Source: Oscillospiraceae bacterium
GTDB lineage: Bacteria; Bacillota; Clostridia; Oscillospirales; Oscillospiraceae
Length of the DNA: 63,927 nucleotides
Assembly: GCA_015068065.1 (NCBI GenBank)
Contig: SVLE01000003.1
Location: forward strand, 1 to 63,927
Reading direction: 5' to 3'
Below the pieces are notes generated by a model that was not told the DNA's origin, searched no databases, and saw only the letters and a program-made list of their open reading frames with translations. The stretch's first letter is position 1. Each line of letters begins with the position of its first letter. The position numbers and the translations under genes are program-made. Positions 16,902 to 24,436 of the stretch are shown here, in pieces.

Positions 16902-17726
16902 TTATGTTACCAACGTTTTAAGAATATCCATGATTTGTCCATATTCGATATCTGCAGCATAGGAGAATTGCTTGCGGTATTTCTCCCACATGGCGCGCAG
17001 TTCTGGACTTTCTTCAATATTGCGCAGGATCTCCGGCACATTTGCGATCTGTTTCGCAGTGCCGCGATGGGCCGCTGTTGCCCTTAGCGCATCAGCAAAT
17101 ACAGACTTATTGAATTTCTGTGTTGTAGGCAGTATGTAGGCATCGTAAAAATCTCTGGGACGGGTATTGAACACACCGCGCCGCAGGATGGTTTCCACCT
17201 TTTCGGCCATGACGGTTTCAATGTTGTACGCCCACAGCTCATAGGACTTCTCATCATCAAAGATCTCAGAGAAGTTGTACTGCACCGCATGGGGCGTGAT
17301 GGCATCACCGGTGGAAATATCAATACTCAGCGGAGTCAGGAGCGTGTCGAACTTGGCATTCAACGCCACGCGGTAGCCGCCGTAAATATCGTCCTCTCGG
17401 ATGGGAGAGATAGTACCGATCTCAAATACTACGCCATCGTCAAAGGGGATGGCACAGACCTGTTCCAAAGCACTGCGGATCGCATCCGGTGTAAGGGGCA
17501 GGTTTTTCAATGTGGCGTCCAAGTCCATTGTTGCCCGGTTATCCAGACCAACGATAGCCGCCACCAGCATACCGCCCTTCAACACAAATTTCTCCTTGTA
17601 TTCCGAAGCGGACAGGCGCACCAACAGACGCTCGAACATATAGTTCTGCAAGATGACCTGTGCCGGGATATTCTTCTGTTTGGCGATGTTTCGGATCTTC
17701 GCTTTCAGACTCATTGCGTTGCTCAC
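16902..17726 (-). CDS. abiEii: AbiEii-type nucleotidyltransferase toxin
   Basis: A 274-residue member of the AbiEii/AbiGii nucleotidyltransferase family. Visible blocks are FVLKGGMLVAAI (family KGG), RATMDLDATLKN (the DxD metal-binding pair), SIDISTGDAITP, ETVMAEKVETIL and RPRDFYDAYIL. These toxins block growth on phage infection by modifying RNA through nucleotide transfer. Its ATG overlaps the AbiEi stop by four bases (ATGA), the usual coupling of this type IV toxin-antitoxin pair. Length is normal for the family and all key motifs are present, so it is probably active. Confidence 0.92.
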   Translation of the reverse strand: MSNAMSLKAKIRNIAKQKNIPAQVILQNYMFERLLVRLSASEYKEKFVLKGGMLVAAIVGLDNRATMDLDATLKNLPLTPDAIRSALEQVCAIPFDDGVVFEIGTISPIREDDIYGGYRVALNAKFDTLLTPLSIDISTGDAITPHAVQYNFSEIFDDEKSYELWAYNIETVMAEKVETILRRGVFNTRPRDFYDAYILPTTQKFNKSVFADALRATAAHRGTAKQIANVPEILRNIEESPELRAMWEKYRKQFSYAADIEYGQIMDILKTLVT

Positions 17727-18316
17727 AGAAGCACCTCCAAATACTGCCGCAGGACATTTGCCACGCGCATCTTTTTTGCATAAGAATGAAGTTTGTTCAA
17801 ATCTTTTTTAGAACTGGCCGCATAGAGCTTCAAGGCGGCGAGAAATGTTTCAGTCCCAACTTTATTGCGGCTGCGGATCATGTCGCAGATCGTGCGTTCA
17901 AGATCATACACCGGGACTTCATTTCCGGCAGGGGTGGTCAGAGTAGTCCGGCCAAGATCGAACAGTTCCGGCTTGATGTAATAAATTTTACACTCACTCC
18001 GGATCGCAGCTGATACGGTGTAGTCGGACGGAACTGTAATCGTGTGCTCAAAAGGCGTCCTATCGGAAATACTATGAAGAAACAGTGCCGTTTCATGGGA
18101 AAGAATAATCCTATCAGAGCGCTTCGCAATAGAAAGAAGTTCATCCTGCAAATCGTCAGTAAGGATGTACTGCCCTTGCACAATTCTATGAATTTTATTT
18201 TCTTTGCACAGCTTATATAGGATCGCTTTTGATATGCCATGCGCAATAGCGTTTTTTGTTTCAATGATGCCACCATGTCCTTGAGCAATAGCAGCAAGCT
18301 CGGTCATGTAATCCAT
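17723..18316 (-). CDS. abiEi: AbiEi-type antitoxin / repressor
   Basis: A 197-residue protein with an N-terminal winged helix (TELAAIAQGHGGIIETKNAI, then ILYKLCKENKIHRIVQGQYI) and a C-terminal antitoxin domain containing LSHETALFLHSISDRTPF and the block VYDLERTICDMIR typical of AbiEi. Start at 18316, set by GAGGTG; the frame is open further upstream, but without a ribosome-binding site. In AbiE systems this protein neutralises the toxin without stable binding and represses its own operon by binding inverted repeats in the promoter. Repeats that fit lie upstream at 18353-18433. Confidence 0.9.
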   Translation of the reverse strand: MDYMTELAAIAQGHGGIIETKNAIAHGISKAILYKLCKENKIHRIVQGQYILTDDLQDELLSIAKRSDRIILSHETALFLHSISDRTPFEHTITVPSDYTVSAAIRSECKIYYIKPELFDLGRTTLTTPAGNEVPVYDLERTICDMIRSRNKVGTETFLAALKLYAASSKKDLNKLHSYAKKMRVANVLRQYLEVLL

Positions 18317-18352
18317 TCGATCACCTCGCGATATCAACTCAAAGATATTATA

Positions 18353-18433
18353 GACAATTTCGTTATCAAAGTCAACGCCAAGAGAAAACTTTCGCAAAGA
18401 AACTAACGGTAATTTCGTTGTGAAAGTAAATAC
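18353..18433 (-). promoter_or_regulatory. Putative AbiEi operator repeats
   Basis: AATTTCGTTATCAAAGT at 18356-18372 and AATTTCGTTGTGAAAGT at 18413-18429 are direct repeats differing at two positions. The second also pairs imperfectly with ACTTTCGCAAAGAAACT at about 18388-18404, forming an inverted repeat. They lie 40-115 bp upstream of AbiEi, where known AbiEi repressors bind. Binding is inferred. Confidence 0.5.
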
Positions 18434-18491
18434 ATTCGCCAACCTACATTGTTCAGCTTACAATCATTAACAGCTTAGGTATACGGCTGTT

Positions 18492-18544
18492 TATCGGAAC
18501 AACAACGAGTGTATCGGAATAATGCATTTGCGTTATCGGAACAA
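18492..18544. repeat. Three phased TATCGGAAYAA repeats
   Basis: TATCGGAACAA (18492-18502), TATCGGAATAA (18512-18522) and TATCGGAACAA (18534-18544) are spaced 20 and 22 bp start to start, close to two helical turns. They lie in a 360-bp gap between AbiEi and the next leftward gene, whose remaining bases show only the terminator at 18640. Iteron-like or operator function is possible. Confidence 0.6.
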
Positions 18545-18639
18545 TGCAACCTAAATTGATGTAGGGTCATTAACACACACATGTGCCAATGCCCCTACCA
18601 AATTTCCATTTTGTATGATGAGCGGCCTTAATGCAGAAA

Positions 18640-18671
18640 TGCCTCGCCACTTGATTCCAATGGCGAGGCGG
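18640..18671 (-). terminator. Terminator after the 206-residue membrane protein
   Basis: Perfect stem GCCTCGCCA / TGGCGAGGC around an 11-base loop, just beyond the stop of the gene at 18679-19299. Only a weak T-rich tail follows on the minus strand. Confidence 0.65.
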
Positions 18672-18678
18672 TTTTGCA

Positions 18679-19299
18679 TTATGCAACGGTTTCGAAGATT
18701 CTTTTCTGCGCTTTCAGATAAGATTGCAGATTGATGATCGCTCCATTATTCAGATTCAGCTCAGCATCGGATAACTCAACAGCATTGTCTGCTGCCAGTT
18801 TGATAGTATAATCATAAATACGGCCTACCAGCACTTCCAAATCTTCTGCCGAAAGCTGGATACTGATTTTCTTATAATCTTTATGTTTTTTCAGAGCCTC
18901 CAACGCTTTCATCAAACTGTTAATTTTATCGATATCCATACTGCCGTTACGGATGGCATCGATATATGTTTTCAGCGCTGCACGAAATTCAGTGAGGACC
19001 TTCGGTTCGTGATTCTTCCATTTGCTATATCCCCATATACCGACACCAATTACAGTTGCACAGGCAGCTGCAATACCAACTTCTTTCTTGTGGTGCTGAA
19101 CAAGCTGTAGCGCTTTTGCACCAAGTCCCTGTGCTTGTTCTGCCGCTTTCAAGTCAATTGGCTGCAGGTGTTTTACGATCTGACCTTTGTTTGGCCCCAC
19201 AGCATAACGAACAACGCTACCGATTCTACGATATAGGCCAGTCGCCAATCCTGTTGCGATGTCGTCCGGAATATAAAATGCATCTTGTGCTATTGCCAT
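18679..19299 (-). CDS. Unknown single-pass membrane protein
   Basis: A 206-residue protein not assigned to a family. The N-terminal 65 residues are mixed (FYIPDDIATGLATGLYRRIG); one hydrophobic segment lies at about 73-90 (VGIAAACATVIGVGIWGY), followed by a basic SKWKNHEPK; the remaining part (95-206) is helical and charged with repeated leucines. An internal membrane segment with a cytoplasmic helical tail could anchor an effector or sensor. It is monocistronic, bounded by a terminator, and lies on the element between the AbiE pair and the replication region. Confidence 0.6.
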   Translation of the reverse strand: MAIAQDAFYIPDDIATGLATGLYRRIGSVVRYAVGPNKGQIVKHLQPIDLKAAEQAQGLGAKALQLVQHHKKEVGIAAACATVIGVGIWGYSKWKNHEPKVLTEFRAALKTYIDAIRNGSMDIDKINSLMKALEALKKHKDYKKISIQLSAEDLEVLVGRIYDYTIKLAADNAVELSDAELNLNNGAIINLQSYLKAQKRIFETVA

Positions 19300-19562
19300 A
19301 AAATTACCTCCGTTTCTTGTTCTATAACAGAGCTTGTAAATTTCGCGAAATTAGGGTTTATCTACAGACTGGATTCTGGCCGATGTTTCCATAAAGGGCT
19401 TCCCAATAGTCTCTGTTGAACCCGTCACAAATCAGTCACAGTCCATCTATTGCTAAAGCTCTTCCGTGGTTTCTATTATAACACATCTTCTTGTAATCTT
19501 CGAGTTCCTTTCTCGGTATTGTAGGCAGTATGTTCATTCTGAATGTAAAAAAACCGACACTC

Positions 19563-19670
19563 CTACTTTACTACCCGGCCCAGGTCGTAGGTGCTTCGAA
19601 CGATTTGATCGTTGTTTGACGGATAGATGATCTGGGGCGAATTGTAACCTAGGGGGTAGTGCGCCCATTT
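19563..19670 (-). pseudogene. C-terminal gene fragment, copy 2
   Basis: A 35-codon open stretch ending NNDQIVRSTYDLGRVVK and a stop, cut by a stop upstream and without a start codon. It is homologous to the fragment at 16741-16854 (about 77% of bases over 44). The two remnants flank the AbiE pair and the membrane protein gene and are about 2.8 kb apart in the same orientation. Confidence 0.45.
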
Positions 19671-19717
19671 TTATCTACACGTCCAACATCCCCACACCAG
19701 AATATCGATACCGCCCC

Positions 19718-19750
19718 AAAGACACTTGCTGATGAAGCAGGTGTCTTTTT
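19718..19750. terminator. Terminator hairpin before the repeat region
   Basis: Stem AAAGACAC(T)TGC / GC(A)GGTGTCTTT with TTTTT on the plus strand and an A-rich stretch on the other. It has no obvious gene directly upstream on the plus strand and may insulate the replication region. Confidence 0.55.
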
Positions 19751-19779
19751 CTATGCACTAGCTGTTTTCGAAACCGCGG

Positions 19780-20345
19780 TATAACAAAGCATTTACGCTA
19801 TCACAGAAAAGTGCATCCACGGAAATAAGTTGTTTTCAAAAACCGCAAAAAGTAGGGTGCAAAAACGCCTTCAAAATGACGTTAAGTAGAGGGACTTTTT
19901 TCGGATGGCATATGGACCACAAAAAATCAGCGATTTGTAAAATAAATTTTTCAAGCGGTTGAATTTTGCCCCTTTGAAATTCCGAATCAATGAAAAGACT
20001 TTTTTAGCACCGCACAAACAGGGTGCAAAACAAATCTCCAAACGGCGCTTAGTAGAGAGACTCTCAAACGCGCTTCTCACACAGATTAGCGACGTCATTT
20101 ATCTAGCCATTTACGCTGTCTCACAAAAATCCATCAACGGAGATTTGTTGTTTTACGAAAGTCACTCAAAACACCTTGATAAAACGCCCTCAAAAATATG
20201 TTTAGTAGAGAGATTTGTAAAACGAGATCTCAGACCGTTGAATTTTCGCTCGCAAATGTCCTAACAGGTAGAAAGAGATTTTTCTAAAAATATTTTTTCA
20301 AACCCATTGATTTTTGCCTTTTGAAATTCCGAATCAGTGAAAGGT
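19780..20345. repeat. Degenerate tandem repeats, possible replication origin
   Basis: Three repeat motifs alternate. A: CATTTACGCT...TCCA-C-ACGGA...TTGTTTT at 19789-19843 and 20107-20158. B: TTAGTAGAGAGA-type boxes at 19878-19895, 20045-20061 and 20198-20215. C: TTGAAATTCCGAATCA-TGAAA at 19956-20000 and 20301-20345. A and C units recur about 320-345 bp apart, so the region is a twice-copied, decayed unit, AT-rich and non-coding. It lies directly upstream of the HTH, MobC and RepA-like helicase genes, as an iteron-bearing origin would. No gene is supported between 19671 and 20426. Confidence 0.55.
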
Positions 20346-20426
20346 ATTTTCTCAAACTCGAAAACAACATCCGGGCCCGATGTGTTTTATAAACAAAAAT
20401 CAATTTTCAAATCAGGAGGAAACTTT

Positions 20427-20684
20427 ATGAGAACCAAAATCATCCGCGCATGCGATATGCTCGTCGTTCCCACAAAACTGCTTCGTGATCCCCGGCTCAC
20501 TTTGGATGCTAAGGGCGCAGCTGTTGCGCTGCTGACATTTGATGACCGCTACTACGACACAGCCGAACTGGCAGAGGTAATCGGTGTCAGCGAAAGAGAG
20601 CTGATCCTTCGTCTCGAAGAATTGGTCCGATGCGGCTATGTTCAGCACAAGAGCGCAACCTATACTCTGCGGGAGGTGGACTAA
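20427..20684 (+). CDS. Small winged-helix protein of the replication module
   Basis: An 85-residue protein starting at 20427 behind AGGAGGAAAC. It has the look of a replication-initiator-type winged helix: RACDMLVVPTKLLRDPRLTL, DAKGAAVALLTFDDR, then AELAEVIGVSERELILRLEE and LVRCGYV. The motif D-x-R-L-(T/S)-x-x-A-(K/R)-G is typical of RepA_N and related initiators. It directly follows the repeat region and its stop overlaps the MobC start (TAATG). I infer binding to the repeats and a role in initiation or copy control; it may equally be a repressor of the mob genes. Confidence 0.7.
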   Translation: MRTKIIRACDMLVVPTKLLRDPRLTLDAKGAAVALLTFDDRYYDTAELAEVIGVSERELILRLEELVRCGYVQHKSATYTLREVD

Positions 20685-21022
20685 TGGCAAATCGCAAAAG
20701 ACCCATTCGCCTAAAGTTCCGCGTGACCGAAGCGGAAAAGAAAAAGCTCCAGAAACGAATGGCACAGGCGAAAATCGATAATCAGGAAGCATACATTCGC
20801 AAGATGGCCATCGACGGATACATTGTCAATCTGGAGATTCCCGGTTTTAAGGAACTCGTTGCCGACGTCCGAGCTCACAGCAAACGCTTCAACGAGATCG
20901 CTAAGCGTGTGAACGCCACCGACCGCATCTATCCAGAGGACATTTCCGAAATGCGTATGATGCTCCAGGATATCAAAGACAAGCAGAATTGCGTTCTCGC
21001 TGAACTCGATAAATTCAAATAA
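20684..21022 (+). CDS. mobC: MobC-like relaxosome accessory protein
   Basis: About 112 residues, starting at the ATG that overlaps the previous stop. It has an N-terminal ribbon-helix-helix-like segment (RPIRLKFRVTEAEKKKLQKR) and the MobC core with NQEAYIRKMAIDGYIV, FNEIAKRVNATDRIY and a Leu-rich C terminus. MobC proteins bind the oriT and help a relaxase to nick it. The relaxase gene (mobA), normally next, is missing; instead a palindromic segment and an excisionase-like gene follow. So the element probably depends on a relaxase supplied in trans. Confidence 0.85.
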   Translation: MANRKRPIRLKFRVTEAEKKKLQKRMAQAKIDNQEAYIRKMAIDGYIVNLEIPGFKELVADVRAHSKRFNEIAKRVNATDRIYPEDISEMRMMLQDIKDKQNCVLAELDKFK

Positions 21023-21057
21023 GCGCCGGTACGGTGCGCAGCCAATTTTATAAAAAT

Positions 21058-21209
21058 TGTTTTAGGGGCTTGGGGCTTTCCCCAACAAGAAAGCGCATGT
21101 GGGGCCCTCGGCGCATTGCTTGCTAAGACCGTTCTTAGCTAAAGCAATTTTGCGTCGTGGGGCCCTCCGTGCCCTGCTTGCTACGGATGTTTTCATCTAA
21201 GCAAGCAGG
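21058..21209. other. oriT-like segment with tandem stem-loops
   Basis: After a GGGGCTTGGGG-rich stretch, two similar units follow. Unit 1: TGGGGCCCTCGGCGC (21100-21114) plus a hairpin TTGCTTGCTAAGA / TCTTAGCTAAAGCAA (21116-21147). Unit 2: TGGGGCCCTCCGTGC (21158-21172) plus a hairpin with perfect arms CCTGCTTGCT / AGCAAGCAGG (21173-21209). The pairs lie 58 bp apart, directly after mobC, where clostridial mobilizable elements keep their oriT. No gene is present at 21023-21244. Origin function is inferred. Confidence 0.6.
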
Positions 21210-21244
21210 CACACCCTCTCTCAAAATCAGAAAGGAGACACTCT

Positions 21245-21445
21245 ATGGCAACTACCTACACCTCTTACGATCAGCTCCCCCTTGCATTGAACGCCGATGA
21301 CGTAGCCGCCGTGCTCGGTATCTCCCGCGCCAACGCATACACGCTGATGCACTCCAAGGACTTTCCTACCATCACCATCGGAAAGCGGATGATCGTTCCC
21401 AAAGACAAACTGCTCGCCTGGATGGACGAGCGAATGAGCGCATAA
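21245..21445 (+). CDS. Excisionase-family HTH protein
   Basis: A 66-residue protein with a MerR/excisionase HTH: LALNADDVAAVLGISRANAY, then FPTITIGKRMIVPKDKLLAW. AAGGAG lies about nine bases before the ATG. This is the standard 'helix-turn-helix domain, excisionase family' protein that accompanies tyrosine recombinases on clostridial elements and may direct excision; some members instead regulate the following replication gene, 13 bp downstream here. Confidence 0.88.
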   Translation: MATTYTSYDQLPLALNADDVAAVLGISRANAYTLMHSKDFPTITIGKRMIVPKDKLLAWMDERMSA

Positions 21446-21458
21446 GGAGGAAATACCA

Positions 21459-22760
21459 ATGACAAAAGAAGACGCCCTGCATCTGCAGATCAAATCCCGG
21501 TTCACCGATTTTCTGAAAGCTGCCGAGCTCCCGTACTGGGAGCCGGCGCTGACAGTCTGCCCTCATTGCGGCGAACACGCAGGCATCCTTATGGATTTCA
21601 TGTGGAGCTGTCAGCACTGCAATAAACGCGGTGATGTGGTGGACTATGTCACGGCTCTGGAACATCTGGAAACAAAGATGGCAGCCGTCAAGCGAGTCTG
21701 CCGAGCTCTGCAGATCAAAGTCACAACCTTGGAAGTCATCAGCGCCGACGAGCTGATGGACAAGCAATTCGAAAATACCGGCGCTCTCATAGATGGCTTC
21801 ATCGGTCGCGGCGTGTACCTGCTTGCAGGCTCCCCCAAGATCGGTAAGTCGTGGTTGGTACTCTGGCTCGCGCACAGAGTTTGCCTTGGCGAAGATGTGT
21901 GGGAATTCAAATCCAGACAGTGCGACGTACTCTACATCAGCCTTGAAGATCCCGAACGGCGCATCCAATCCCGTGTAGCAGAAATCACCCGCGGCGAAAC
22001 AGGCAATCTTTGGTTCGCCACTGAAACCGAACTTATGGGCAAAGGCTTCGAAGAACAGATTACTGGATTTCTCATCGAGCACCCTTCCGTAAAATTCATT
22101 ATCGTAGACACACTACAGAAAGTTCGTCAACTCCGTGCTGACCAATATAGCTACGCTGGGGATTATGAGGTTATCAGCCAGATGAAATCTCTGGCAGACC
22201 GTTTTGGCATCACGATCCTGCTTGTTCACCACACGCGCAAGGCGGGAGCCGCCGATCCCTTCTCCATGATCTCCGGCACAACCGGACTCAGCGGCGGCGT
22301 GGACGGCTCGTTGGTAATGGTCAAGGACGAGCGCATGGACAACCGTGCAAAGCTCTACATCACCGGGCGCGACACGCTCGATATGCAGTTGGAACTTCTC
22401 TTTGACCGCACCTCTTCCACCTGGCAATTTCTCGGCTACGGCGGTCAGGAACGAATCCAAAAACGAGACAGATTGCTCGGCGAGGTCAATGACTTTCTCA
22501 CCGACGAAGGCCCGTTCCACGGAACAGCATCCGAGCTACTGACACTCCTTTCTGCAAGAACGGAATTGCAAATCAAGTCCGCAAACGCTCTCACGCGACT
22601 GCTTAATCCTCAGAAATCTTTGCTCCAGTACGAGTACGGTATCCTCTACAACTTTGAAAGAACCGGCAAGGAACGCACGCTGCATCTAACGCGAATTCCC
22701 GATGACGATAGTGACGATACCCTGACCCCCGGTGCTGATACCGTCACTACCGTCACCTAA
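21459..22760 (+). CDS. RepA-type AAA helicase with CHC2 zinc finger
   Basis: A 433-residue protein. N-terminal zinc finger CPHCG...CQHCN (Cys 34, 37, 51, 54) of primase/CHC2 type, then an AAA_25/RecA-like ATPase: Walker A GSPKIGKS at 124-131, DVLYISLEDPERRIQSR, FIIVDTLQKVR (Walker B), LLVHHTRK and SGTTGLSGGVDGSLVM. This core is found in RSF1010 RepA-like hexameric helicases. The last 100 residues look like a winged helix. Together with the small HTH protein and upstream repeats it suggests that the excised element replicates or unwinds as a plasmid-like form. The fusion of finger and helicase suggests some primase-coupled role. Confidence 0.85.
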   Translation: MTKEDALHLQIKSRFTDFLKAAELPYWEPALTVCPHCGEHAGILMDFMWSCQHCNKRGDVVDYVTALEHLETKMAAVKRVCRALQIKVTTLEVISADELMDKQFENTGALIDGFIGRGVYLLAGSPKIGKSWLVLWLAHRVCLGEDVWEFKSRQCDVLYISLEDPERRIQSRVAEITRGETGNLWFATETELMGKGFEEQITGFLIEHPSVKFIIVDTLQKVRQLRADQYSYAGDYEVISQMKSLADRFGITILLVHHTRKAGAADPFSMISGTTGLSGGVDGSLVMVKDERMDNRAKLYITGRDTLDMQLELLFDRTSSTWQFLGYGGQERIQKRDRLLGEVNDFLTDEGPFHGTASELLTLLSARTELQIKSANALTRLLNPQKSLLQYEYGILYNFERTGKERTLHLTRIPDDDSDDTLTPGADTVTTVT

Positions 22761-22887
22761 CAAAACAACCGCTGTCTGCAGATGTAAATTTTCTGCAGAT
22801 GGCGGTATGACCACTTCCAAAACGCACAGGGTTATGTTAAGCTTTAAATGCGAAACGCCTTGTTGCCAGATGAAAGAAAGGAGTAAC

Positions 22888-24051
22888 ATGGCAAAAAGGA
22901 GATCCAATGGCGAAGGAACGCTTCGCCTCCGCGCAGACGGTCGTTGGGAAATGACAATCATGGATGGTTTCCGCGACGACGGTAAGCGCAGATTCAAAAC
23001 ATTTTACGGAAAGACCCAAAAGGAAGTCAAAGCAAAAGCCAAGGGCTATCGGGACGCCAAGGATTCCGGTCTGGTGGTGGATGTGAACTACCTGTTCCCC
23101 GAATGGGCAAACATCTGGTACGAAAACCACAGGGACAACATCGCACCTACCACACAGGAGAACTACCGCTACACCCTCCGCATTCTGAACGAGGGCTTTG
23201 CCCGCAGGCGCATCGCAGATGTGAAACCCTACGACATCGAGATGTTCCTGAAAAAGCTCCGCCGCGACGGACGGTCCGACTCCTGCCTTGCACAGTGCCG
23301 AGGAATGCTCTATCAGATCTTCAATAAGGCCGAGGCCAACGATCTGATCCGCAAGAACCCGGTTCGCTTCGCTGAGAAAATGCGAAAGACCAGCCCGGTA
23401 CAGCGCAAGGAGTGCTTCACCGCAGAAGAAGTCACCGCCCTCATGGAGCTGCTGCCCGACAACAGAATCGGATGGAGCATTCGGCTGCTTCTTGGCACCG
23501 GCATGCGGTCTCAGGAGCTTCTCGCTCTGGAGCCAAGGCACATCGAACCGGACGGTTCCTGTATCCACATCCGCCAGGCCATCAACATGATCAAAGGCAC
23601 AGCGGTGATCGGCACACCCAAGTCCAGAGACAGCTACCGCGACGTTCCAGTACCGGAGAGTATCAGAGAATATGCGGTCAAGCTCCGCACCACGGAAACC
23701 AAGTTTATTTGGGAAATGAAAAAGAAGGACGCACCCTGCAACCCCGCAACCTTCCGCGATCATTTCAAAAAGGCTCTGGAAGAGATCCCCGATGTCCGTG
23801 TGTTGACGCCCCACAGCTGCCGTCATACTTATGTGTCTCAGATGCAGGCGCTTGGCGTTGACCTTGCGACCATTCAGAGCATCGTCGGTCACGCGGACGT
23901 GGATATGACCCAGCATTATCTCCACGTACAGGAGAGTATCCGTCAGGACGCCATCTCAAGGTTCAGCAAGGCTTTTACTTCCGACACCACAGACCCGGAC
24001 AAGCCCACAGACGGGGCCTGCAAGGTCGTACAATTCCCCAGAGTGGGATGA
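22888..24051 (+). CDS. Tyrosine recombinase (integrase) of the element
   Basis: A 387-residue site-specific recombinase. N-terminal AP2-like arm-binding domain (residues 5-55), SAM-like core-binding domain (about 68-165) and catalytic domain with Arg207 (GTGMRSQELL), Lys245, His309-x2-Arg312 (TPHSCRHTY), His335 (GHADV) and nucleophile Tyr344 (TQHYLH). Start at 22888 chosen for AAGGAG upstream; a longer open frame overlaps the RepA-like gene. It would cut and join the 45-bp tRNA-Ala core to integrate and excise the element. The gene ends about 165 bp before the tRNA. The gap 22761-22887 shows nothing else. Confidence 0.96.
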   Translation: MAKRRSNGEGTLRLRADGRWEMTIMDGFRDDGKRRFKTFYGKTQKEVKAKAKGYRDAKDSGLVVDVNYLFPEWANIWYENHRDNIAPTTQENYRYTLRILNEGFARRRIADVKPYDIEMFLKKLRRDGRSDSCLAQCRGMLYQIFNKAEANDLIRKNPVRFAEKMRKTSPVQRKECFTAEEVTALMELLPDNRIGWSIRLLLGTGMRSQELLALEPRHIEPDGSCIHIRQAINMIKGTAVIGTPKSRDSYRDVPVPESIREYAVKLRTTETKFIWEMKKKDAPCNPATFRDHFKKALEEIPDVRVLTPHSCRHTYVSQMQALGVDLATIQSIVGHADVDMTQHYLHVQESIRQDAISRFSKAFTSDTTDPDKPTDGACKVVQFPRVG

Positions 24052-24072
24052 AAAAAAGCGGCTCGTCAAAAA

Positions 24073-24092
24073 CGAACCGCCGACCTCTTGAA
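24073..24092. repeat. Third, partial copy of the tRNA core
   Basis: Twenty bases match 24236-24255 of the tRNA (and the left att copy) with one mismatch, covering CGAACCGC and GACCTCTTGAA. The first part also forms a hairpin with the integrase end. It could be a remnant of an earlier insertion or an accessory core site. Confidence 0.4.
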
Positions 24093-24119
24093 ACAGATTG
24101 GATTTTTTGGACATTTCGT

Positions 24120-24153
24120 AATTCTGGTCAAAACTCTGGTCAGAAAAGTACCG
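24120..24153. repeat. Subterminal direct repeat, right copy
   Basis: Partner of 1515-1548: 34 bases with two differences, again with TCTGGTCA twice in tandem. It lies between the integrase stop and the tRNA. Confidence 0.6.
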
Positions 24154-24185
24154 AGCAAAATAAAAGTACCGCATAACAGCAAAAA

Positions 24186-24212
24186 GCCTTGAAAACCAAT
24201 GGTTTTCAAGGC
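24186..24212 (-). terminator. Terminator of tRNA-Ala
   Basis: Perfect stem GCCTTGAAAACC / GGTTTTCAAGGC, followed by TTTTT on the minus strand, five bases past the tRNA CCA end. It is element-derived, replacing the original at 1331-1353. Confidence 0.8.
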
Positions 24213-24217
24213 TTCGA

Positions 24218-24293
<76 letters not shown>

Positions 24294-24392
24294 ATATATT
24301 GCACGCCTCAGCGGCGTCCCCGCCTCAGCGCAAGTGATATTCTAGCAGAAACGCTCATTCTTGTCAATCCCATTTTTCAATCTTTTTCATCT

Positions 24393-24433
24393 AAAAAAGA
24401 CTGTCTCAGCTTAACACTGAGACAGTCTTTTTT
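24393..24433. terminator. Terminator of rpsU
   Basis: Stem AAGACTGTCTCAG / CTGAGACAGTCTT flanked by A- and T-tracts; works in both directions. Confidence 0.85.
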
Positions 24434-24436
24434 GCA

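Noticed and set aside
16705-18588. Imperfect inverted match TAGGGTCATTrACwCA flanking the AbiE region (16719-16734 and 18562-18577)
   Set aside because: Only ten consecutive bases agree; in 2 kb of AT-rich DNA this can arise by chance, and no target duplication or transposase is present.
19436-19537. A 33-codon minus-strand ORF starting MNILPT
   Set aside because: No ribosome-binding site and no recognisable pattern; its opening bases share a 15-mer with abiEii, so it is more likely a decayed fragment or chance.
18492-20345. Repeat clusters as CRISPR arrays
   Set aside because: Repeats are 11 bp, or degenerate with unequal spacing, with no constant 25-37 bp repeat and no cas gene nearby.
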